A stretch of DNA of 11,584 nucleotides from an uncultured Rubellimicrobium sp. (GTDB lineage Bacteria > Pseudomonadota > Alphaproteobacteria > Rhodobacterales > Rhodobacteraceae), in the NCBI GenBank assembly GCA_902805995.1, contig CADCUU010000414.1, positions 1 to 11,584 on the forward strand. The letters run 5' to 3'. Below, one piece after another: positions 7,499-11,584 of the stretch. Positions within the stretch are counted from its first letter, which is position 1, and every line of letters starts with the position of its first letter. The notes below the pieces were generated by a model. The model ran no database searches. It worked only from the letters and a program-made list of their open reading frames with translations, and had not been told where the DNA came from. Both the position numbers and the translations under genes were made by a program.

Positions 7499-7526
7499 CC
7501 CATAAGCATGCTCTGGAGCCGGACAA
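7499..7526 (-). promoter_or_regulatory. Candidate promoter for the TRAP operon
   Basis: On the minus strand TTGTCC (7526-7521) is followed after 16 nt by TATGGG (7504-7499). The -35 is fair (4 of 6 to consensus) and the -10 weak (3 of 6). It would give a leader of about 145 nt before dctQ. Confidence 0.25.
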
Positions 7527-7619
7527 GCAGGCAGGAGGTCCGCCGGATCGTCCTGGCCGCGCGCAAGCACGATCTCGCCGGGCATCGGCCTGAATGCGCG
7601 AACGGGCCCCCATCGAGCA

Positions 7620-7648
7620 TTGCTTCTGACAGCACCGGACAAGATATT
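7620..7648 (+). promoter_or_regulatory. Candidate promoter for the YddG-like gene
   Basis: TTGCTT (7620-7625) and GATATT (7643-7648) are separated by 17 nt, inside the most AT-rich patch of this intergenic region. The predicted transcript would start near 7655. That leaves a leader of about 185 nt if translation begins at 7840, or 38 nt if it begins at 7693. Confidence 0.35.
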
Positions 7649-7839
7649 CTGATTTGATTGAGGCAGATGCGGGCGCAGCCTAGAAGGAGCGGATGCGGCT
7701 TTGCCTCACGCTCCCGAGGCATCATGGCACAACGTGCGCCGTGACCCGGAGGGTCGTCGGCTGGGCCTTGGGCTTCGTTGCTGGCAGCCCTAGGCTACCT
7801 GCGGCGCAGGTCGTGTCGGAACACGGGAGAATGGCCCCA

Positions 7840-8739
7840 ATGGCAGCGGTTTCGATCCTTGCTTTCCGCTCGTGGCGCGTCCTGACTCCGATCCTGTCGC
7901 TGGGGCCCAAAGCACGCGCGGTATCTCTTGCGCTCGGGGCGGTGCTCCTCTGGGCTACCTGGCCCACACTGGCCACTTGGGCCCAGCCAGCGCCACCGTT
8001 CCTGATCATCTCGCTTGGCTCGGCTACGGGCTTCGCTGTGGCCTTGGCACGCAGCACCGCCACGGGACATGGGCGGGCATGGAGGCAGACGCCGCTACGG
8101 ACGCTTCTGCTCGTGGCGGGCGGGCTCCTCACCAACAATGTGCTCTACCTCATGGCCATGCCCCGGATCGGCCCGGCCGAGGCGAACGTCATCGCCTATC
8201 TCTGGCCCATTCTCCTGGTCCTGATCGCCTCGCGCATGAACGGCTTGCGGATCACACGCGGCCAGTGGCTCGGCATCGGAGCAGCCTTCACAGGCGCGGC
8301 GCTCGCCATCGGCCCGACCTTTGCGCAAGGGTTTGATCCTCTTGGTTTCCTGTTGGCCTTCTCAAGTGGGCTCACCTTCGCGGTCTATGCAGCTATCCGC
8401 TCTAAGGGGCAGGAGCAGCACGATGTGATCGGACCGTCCATGGGCCTTATGGCTGTCTTAGCCCTTGGTCTGCACTTCGCCTTCGAGACGACCCCCCAGC
8501 TTGCCTGGCCTCAGCTCCTGGCCATCGCGGCCATCGGTGTGGCGCCTCTGACGCTCTCGAACGCGCTCTGGGATCTCGCCAGCCGGACAGGTCACATGGC
8601 GACGATCTCTGGGCTGGCCTACCTCACGCCGCTTGTTGGTCTCTTGCTGCTGTCGCTGCTCGGGGTGGCAACGGTGTCCTGGAGCACAGCAGCAGGCGCA
8701 GTGCTCGTTGTGGCGGGCGCGCTGGCCGCGTCGCGTTAA
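7840..8739 (+). CDS. EamA-family transporter, YddG-like
   Basis: This 299-residue inner-membrane protein has ten predicted helices in two EamA repeats. PAEANVIAYLWPILLVLIA (112-130) and NALWDLASRTGHMATISGLAYLTPLVG (241-267) are the paired segments that mark YddG-type exporters, known in enterobacteria for aromatic amino-acid efflux. The substrate here is inferred only at family level. I chose ATG 7840, with GGGAG at 7825-7829, because it gives the normal family length. ATG 7831 is too close to that site. ATG 7693 would add 49 residues with rare codons and no family match, although it has an AGGAG 3 nt upstream. The gene has more A/T at third positions than the TRAP genes, and it is not the same subtype as the EamA gene at 3537-4436. 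It points away from the TRAP operon and toward the recombinase, 163 nt ahead of it. Confidence 0.86.
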   Translation: MAAVSILAFRSWRVLTPILSLGPKARAVSLALGAVLLWATWPTLATWAQPAPPFLIISLGSATGFAVALARSTATGHGRAWRQTPLRTLLLVAGGLLTNNVLYLMAMPRIGPAEANVIAYLWPILLVLIASRMNGLRITRGQWLGIGAAFTGAALAIGPTFAQGFDPLGFLLAFSSGLTFAVYAAIRSKGQEQHDVIGPSMGLMAVLALGLHFAFETTPQLAWPQLLAIAAIGVAPLTLSNALWDLASRTGHMATISGLAYLTPLVGLLLLSLLGVATVSWSTAAGAVLVVAGALAASR

Positions 8740-8805
8740 CCCATCCCCCTGAGCGTCTCACGTGTTTACCTGTCAGTTCGGGTCTCCTCCGGCCGGGCAT
8801 TCGCA

Positions 8806-8889
8806 TCGGACACGGGCGTGCGTGCAAATCAGGGTGGCTCCCGGTGATGTCGGACAATAACGTGAGCGGGTCTGGACCCTCTTCGGACA
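8806..8889 (+). repeat. Three direct copies of TCGGACA upstream of the recombinase
   Basis: TCGGACA occurs at 8806-8812, 8850-8856 and 8883-8889 in the 163-nt gap before the recombinase. The middle copy is part of the 4-1-4 palindrome TGTCGGACA (8848-8856). GGGTCTGGACCC (8868-8879) is a further 5-2-5 inverted repeat in the same gap. TGTC...GACA pairs 42 bp across occur at 8771-8812 and 8848-8889. Small resolvases bind three subsites built from TGTC-type half-sites just upstream of their own gene, so this could be a res-like site or operator. The match is partial and unproven. Confidence 0.4.
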
Positions 8890-8902
8890 GAATGCCTCTC
8901 CC

Positions 8903-9511
8903 ATGACCCTCTACGGCTATGCTCGCGTGTTCACCGGCGACCAGCACCTCTCGCCTCAGGAGGCGGCGCTCCGAGCAGTCGGATGCCAGGTGATCCGGTC
9001 GGAGAAGAAGACTGGCACCCAGCGGGAGGACCGGACCGAACTCGACGTCGTGCTGCGGTTCCTTCGCCGGGGCGACACGCTGGTCATCACCCGCCTTGAC
9101 CGGCTGGCCCGCTCCCTCAAGGACCTCCAGGACATCGTACATGAGATGAAGACTAGGGGCGTGATCCTCAAGGCCACCGAGCCGCCGGTGGACACCTCCA
9201 CCGCCGCGGGCAAGGCGTTCTTCGACATGCTGGGCGTGTTCGCTGAGTTCGAGACAAATCTGCGGCGCGAGCGGCAGATGGAGGGGATCGCGGCGGCCAA
9301 GGAGCGGGGCGTCTACACGGGCCGCAAGCGCAGGATCGACTCGGACGAGGTCCGCCGTCTGCATGCTGAGGAGAGGCTCAGCCCTTCAGCCATTGCCAAG
9401 CGGCTCGCGATCGCGCGCTCCTCGGTGTACCGGTTCCTGTCGGGTGCCGGCCCAGTGCCAGAGGTCGCGTCGGCAAGGCCGGACCCGGCCCCAGGCGGAG
9501 CCGCTCCATGA
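8903..9511 (+). CDS. Small serine recombinase (resolvase/invertase family) lacking the catalytic Ser
   Basis: This 202-residue protein has the resolvase/invertase layout: catalytic domain 3-120, long E helix 113-138 (FAEFETNLRRERQMEGIAAA) and a Hin-like helix-turn-helix 146-179 (LSPSAIAKRLAIARSSVYRFL). Its numbering matches gamma-delta resolvase without gaps at Arg8, Asp67, Arg68 and Arg71 (TRLDRLAR). The nucleophile position 10 is Phe, not Ser: the motif reads YARVFTGDQ where the family has YARVSTxDQ. The codon is TTC at 8930-8932, one base from TCC (Ser). The rest of the protein looks intact, so DNA binding and dimerisation may remain while strand cutting should be lost. The start ATG 8903 has only a poor ribosome binding site. 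The stop overlaps the next gene's ATG. Confidence 0.9.
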   Translation: MTLYGYARVFTGDQHLSPQEAALRAVGCQVIRSEKKTGTQREDRTELDVVLRFLRRGDTLVITRLDRLARSLKDLQDIVHEMKTRGVILKATEPPVDTSTAAGKAFFDMLGVFAEFETNLRRERQMEGIAAAKERGVYTGRKRRIDSDEVRRLHAEERLSPSAIAKRLAIARSSVYRFLSGAGPVPEVASARPDPAPGGAAP

Positions 9512-10851
9512 CCTTCCCGATCTCGACCTCAAGTCCCATCCGCTACCCCGGTCCTCCGCCTTCCGCCTGTGACGTGGTGGTGATCGGCGGCGGCGTGATC
9601 GGCGTCATGACCGCTTGGTTCCTGGCGGAGCGCGGCCTGCGCGTGACGTTGTGCGAAAAGGGTCGGATCGCCGGGGAGCAGTCGAGCCGCAATTGGGGCT
9701 GGGTGCGCCAGCAGGGTCGCGACCCGGCCGAGCTGCCGATCATGGTCGAAAGCCTCCGCATCTGGGAGCGGTTGGCCCAGGAGTTCGGGGACGCCCTGGG
9801 CTTTCGTCGCACCGGGGTCCTGTACCTCGCCGACACCGAGGCCGACCTCGCCTCCTTCGAGGCTTGGCTGCCGCATGCGCAGGCGCATGGGCTGGACACG
9901 CGGATGCTCGGGCGGGCCGAGGTGGCCGAGCGCCTCGAGGGCTCGGCCGGTCGCTGGCATGGAGGTCTCTGGACCCCTTCGGATGCGCGCGCCGAGCCCT
10001 GGGTGGCGGTGCCCCTCCTGGCCGAAGGCGCCGTGGCGCGAGGGGCTGTAATCGTGGAGAACTGCGCTGTCCGCGCTCTCGACCGCCAAGGCGGGCGCGT
10101 GGCCGGTGTCATCACCGAAGCCGGGCGGATCGCCTGCGATCAGGTTGTGCTCGCGGGCGGCGCCTGGTCGTCGCTGCTCCTGCGCGCCGAGGGCGTGGCG
10201 CTGCCGCAGCTTGCGGTGCTGGCCTCGGTCGCCGCCACCGAGCCCCTGCCCGAGGTCTTCCCCGGCGCGGCCGCCGATGGACGGTTCGCCTTCCGCCGCC
10301 GCGCGGACGGAGGCTACAGCCTTGCAGCCAGCGCAAGGCACGGGTTCTACGTGGGTCCGGATGCGTTCCGCCACGCCCGGACCTTTGTACCCCTCCTGCG
10401 CAAGGACTGGCGCTCGACGCGGCTCAGGCCCACAGCGCCTCGTGGCTTTCCTGATGCCTGGGGCACGCCGCGCGGCTGGGCGCCCGATGAGGCATCGCCC
10501 TTCGAGCGGATGCGCATCCTCGATCCCAGTCCCGATCACGCCGCGCTCGCCGGGGCGCAGGACGCCTTCGCGGCCGCCTTTCCCAGCCTTGGCCGCCCGC
10601 AACTCCGCACGACCTGGGCTGGGATGATCGACACCATGCCCGATGTCGTCCCGGTCATCGACCGAGTGGCCGCCTTGCCAGGGCTCGTGCTGGCCACCGG
10701 CTTCTCCGGGCACGGCTTCGGCATCGGTCCGGGTGCGGGACGCGTCGTGGCGTCGCTCGTCGCGGGCGACGCCCCGGGCCATGACCTCCAGCGCTTCCGC
10801 CTGTCGCGCTTCTCGGACGGCTCACCCCTCGAACTCGGGCCGTCGCTGTAG
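9508..10851 (+). CDS. FAD-dependent amine/amino-acid oxidoreductase (DAO/DadA-like)
   Basis: This 447-residue protein is predicted to oxidise an amino acid or secondary amine using FAD, releasing H2O2 or passing electrons to the respiratory chain. The Rossmann dinucleotide-binding motif is VVVIGGGVIG (23-32) with Glu50 at the end of the second strand to hold the FAD ribose. SSRNWGWVRQQGRDPAELP (59-77) is the hallmark of one DAO subgroup of the Rhodobacterales/Rhizobiales type. The C-terminal ATGFSGHGFGIGPGAGRVVA (395-414) is the FAD-closing segment. There is no signal peptide, so it should be cytoplasmic or membrane-associated. ATG 9508 overlaps the recombinase stop (ATGA), and GGCGGAG at 9494-9500 is well placed within the recombinase gene. 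The substrate is not determined. Confidence 0.9.
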   Translation: MTFPISTSSPIRYPGPPPSACDVVVIGGGVIGVMTAWFLAERGLRVTLCEKGRIAGEQSSRNWGWVRQQGRDPAELPIMVESLRIWERLAQEFGDALGFRRTGVLYLADTEADLASFEAWLPHAQAHGLDTRMLGRAEVAERLEGSAGRWHGGLWTPSDARAEPWVAVPLLAEGAVARGAVIVENCAVRALDRQGGRVAGVITEAGRIACDQVVLAGGAWSSLLLRAEGVALPQLAVLASVAATEPLPEVFPGAAADGRFAFRRRADGGYSLAASARHGFYVGPDAFRHARTFVPLLRKDWRSTRLRPTAPRGFPDAWGTPRGWAPDEASPFERMRILDPSPDHAALAGAQDAFAAAFPSLGRPQLRTTWAGMIDTMPDVVPVIDRVAALPGLVLATGFSGHGFGIGPGAGRVVASLVAGDAPGHDLQRFRLSRFSDGSPLELGPSL

Positions 10852-11058
10852 CGCGGGGGAGATGCGCCCCGAGGCCCCATTCAAGATCTTGGCTCTGCCG
10901 CATCGTACAGCCGGGTCTGGCGCGTCGATCAAGCAGCCGCCCTTACCGATCAAGATAGGGCCAATCGGGCGAGCGGTTGGAGCCGGCGACGGCGTGATGG
11001 CTACCTATGCATTCGCGAAACATCCCATGACCGAGACGGTCACCAAACAGCCATGTGA

Positions 11059-11095
11059 GACAGTTTCTCTTCAGCTCTCCAGGGCGAGAACTGTC
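11059..11095. repeat. Imperfect inverted repeat (about 10 bp arms)
   Basis: GACAGTTTCTC (11059-11069) and GAGAACTGTC (11086-11095) are complementary apart from one extra T, around a 16-nt spacer. The right arm runs into TGTCCGA (11092-11098), which is the reverse complement of the TCGGACA repeat found before the recombinase. It could be a recombination site, an insertion-sequence scar or a transcript hairpin. No T-tract follows. Confidence 0.35.
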
Positions 11096-11333
11096 CGATC
11101 TGCCTTCGCTCGTCCGACACCCTCATGCGCGACGGAAATCTCACTGCGTACTGCGCTTTTCCGGGGGTAAGGACAGCCGGAGAACTGCGGGAGACCCTTG
11201 TCAACAAAGAGGGAGATAGCTCAGGCGTACGACTCCAAGTCGCAGACAAGTGGGGTGCTGTTGCGCGTCCGCCTACTTTCAGCGGCACAATGATGCATTC
11301 AGACGAGTTCTCCGAGATCAGGAAGCATCTGCG

Positions 11334-11351
11334 CTCCGGGAACGCCCGGAG
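11334..11351 (-). terminator. GC hairpin downstream of the partial minus-strand gene
   Basis: CTCCGGG (11334-11340) pairs perfectly with CCCGGAG (11345-11351) around a 4-nt loop. On the minus strand it lies 47 nt past the stop codon at 11399-11401. There is no T-tract, so it is a possible but weak terminator. Confidence 0.35.
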
Positions 11352-11398
11352 TCGGCTTCAGTCACGCTGCCCTGCCGGGTGCATGTGGCATGTCAGCT

Positions 11399-11584
11399 TC
11401 AGGCACTGCGGAGCAGCCCGTGTGTCGGCCAGCCCATACGCCGAAGGACATATTTTGTCTGCTGCTTGAGCCATTGCAGCGGCGTGGCTTTCATTCGCGC
11501 CTTGAATGCCGCCTGTGAGCGCAGGGGTGATGGCAGTGCAAGGATGGCGGCAAGGGTGTCTGCCAAGCGGGCCCGGAAAGCACA
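11399..11584 (-). CDS. C-terminal end of an unrecognised protein (partial, start outside window)
   Basis: One minus-strand frame is open from the right edge of the window for 61 codons to a TGA at 11399-11401. The residues are Ala/Leu-rich at first (ADTLAAILALP), then basic and aromatic (FKARMKATPLQWLKQQ and KYVLRRMGW), ending LLRSA. The basic, helical look and the ATPLQWL segment are faintly like the end of a helix-turn-helix regulator, but this is not enough to assign a family. Third-position GC is moderate, lower than the TRAP genes. A downstream hairpin at 11334-11351 fits a gene end. It could also be a remnant of a mobile element. Confidence 0.45.
   Translation of the reverse strand, partial: CAFRARLADTLAAILALPSPLRSQAAFKARMKATPLQWLKQQTKYVLRRMGWPTHGLLRSA

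Larger units (their letters stand above)
7348..7839. other. Divergent intergenic region between the TRAP operon and the YddG-like gene
   Basis: About 490 bp separate the divergent dctQ and EamA starts. The open frames crossing it read as low-quality sequence with rare AGG, AGA and CTA codons and match nothing I know. It contains a candidate promoter for each direction (7499-7526 minus, 7620-7648 plus), a 9-bp palindrome at 7470-7478, and a strong AGGAG at 7685-7689 only 3 nt before an ATG at 7693 that is in frame with the EamA gene. Confidence 0.6.
10852..11398. other. Region without a recognisable gene
   Basis: Between the FAD oxidoreductase stop and the end of the partial minus-strand gene, about 547 bp hold no frame with coding character that I recognise. 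Frames at 11125-11469 (+) and 11040-11288 (-) lack ribosome binding sites and read as random Arg/Ser-rich sequence. The base composition is visibly lower in GC than the genes to the left. It contains the dyad at 11059-11095, the inverted TGTCGGAC motif at 11112-11119, a 10-bp palindrome CAAGATCTTG at 10882-10891 and the hairpin at 11334-11351. Confidence 0.55.

Noticed and set aside
8750-8760. TGAGCGTCTCA as a terminator for the YddG-like gene
   Set aside because: The stem is only 4 bp and no T-tract follows.
1776-10851. A defence or toxin-antitoxin system made of the catalase, transporters and recombinase
   Set aside because: No nuclease, methylase, ATPase or toxin/antitoxin motif is present, and the genes lie in separate, oppositely oriented units.
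11040-11288. Open frame of 82 codons on the minus strand
   Set aside because: It has no recognisable motif or ribosome binding site and lies in non-coding-like sequence.
11125-11469. Open frame of 114 codons on the plus strand
   Set aside because: There is no ribosome binding site, the amino-acid composition looks random, and it overlaps the more plausible minus-strand gene end at 11399.

Overview
The window comes from a high-GC alphaproteobacterium. Coding regions are strongly biased to G or C at third codon positions, and the gene set (TRAP transporter, DMT/EamA exporters, y4iL-type catalase, DadA-like FAD oxidoreductase) is typical of Rhodobacterales. The genus cannot be read from the sequence. 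It looks like chromosomal or megaplasmid accessory DNA. No rRNA, tRNA or CRISPR array was seen.

Layout, left to right. Positions 1-1394 (+) hold the tail of a membrane protein followed by a secreted PQQ-type sorbosone dehydrogenase-like beta-propeller. A non-coding stretch (1395-1775) with strong hairpins separates this from five genes on the minus strand. Read from right to left these are dctQ, dctM and dctP of a TRAP uptake system (7347-4491), a DMT/EamA exporter (4436-3537) and a catalase-family protein with an unusual C-terminal membrane domain (3434-1776). A divergent regulatory region (7348-7839) leads to a second, YddG-like EamA transporter (7840-8739, +). It is followed by a small serine recombinase (8903-9511, +) that overlaps an FAD-dependent amine/amino-acid oxidoreductase (9508-10851, +) by 4 nt. 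The last 700 bp have less coding character and lower GC by eye. They hold small dyads and the end of an unrecognised minus-strand gene running out of the window.

How the genes may work together. The TRAP genes form a complete importer for an organic acid or related anion. The two DMT proteins could export metabolites. The FAD oxidoreductase would make H2O2, but the catalase is in a different transcription unit, so any link is only thematic. The sorbosone dehydrogenase-like protein would oxidise sugars or alcohols in the periplasm.

Main points of interest: (1) the recombinase matches the gamma-delta resolvase catalytic layout but has Phe where the nucleophilic Ser10 should be, so it is predicted to be unable to cut DNA; (2) this recombinase is translationally coupled to a metabolic oxidoreductase and preceded by three copies of a 7-bp repeat, suggesting a domesticated DNA-binding protein or a decaying mobile element; (3) the catalase is fused to a predicted four-helix membrane domain and lacks the usual haem-proximal Tyr motif. 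I did not find a complete, clearly new multi-gene system.
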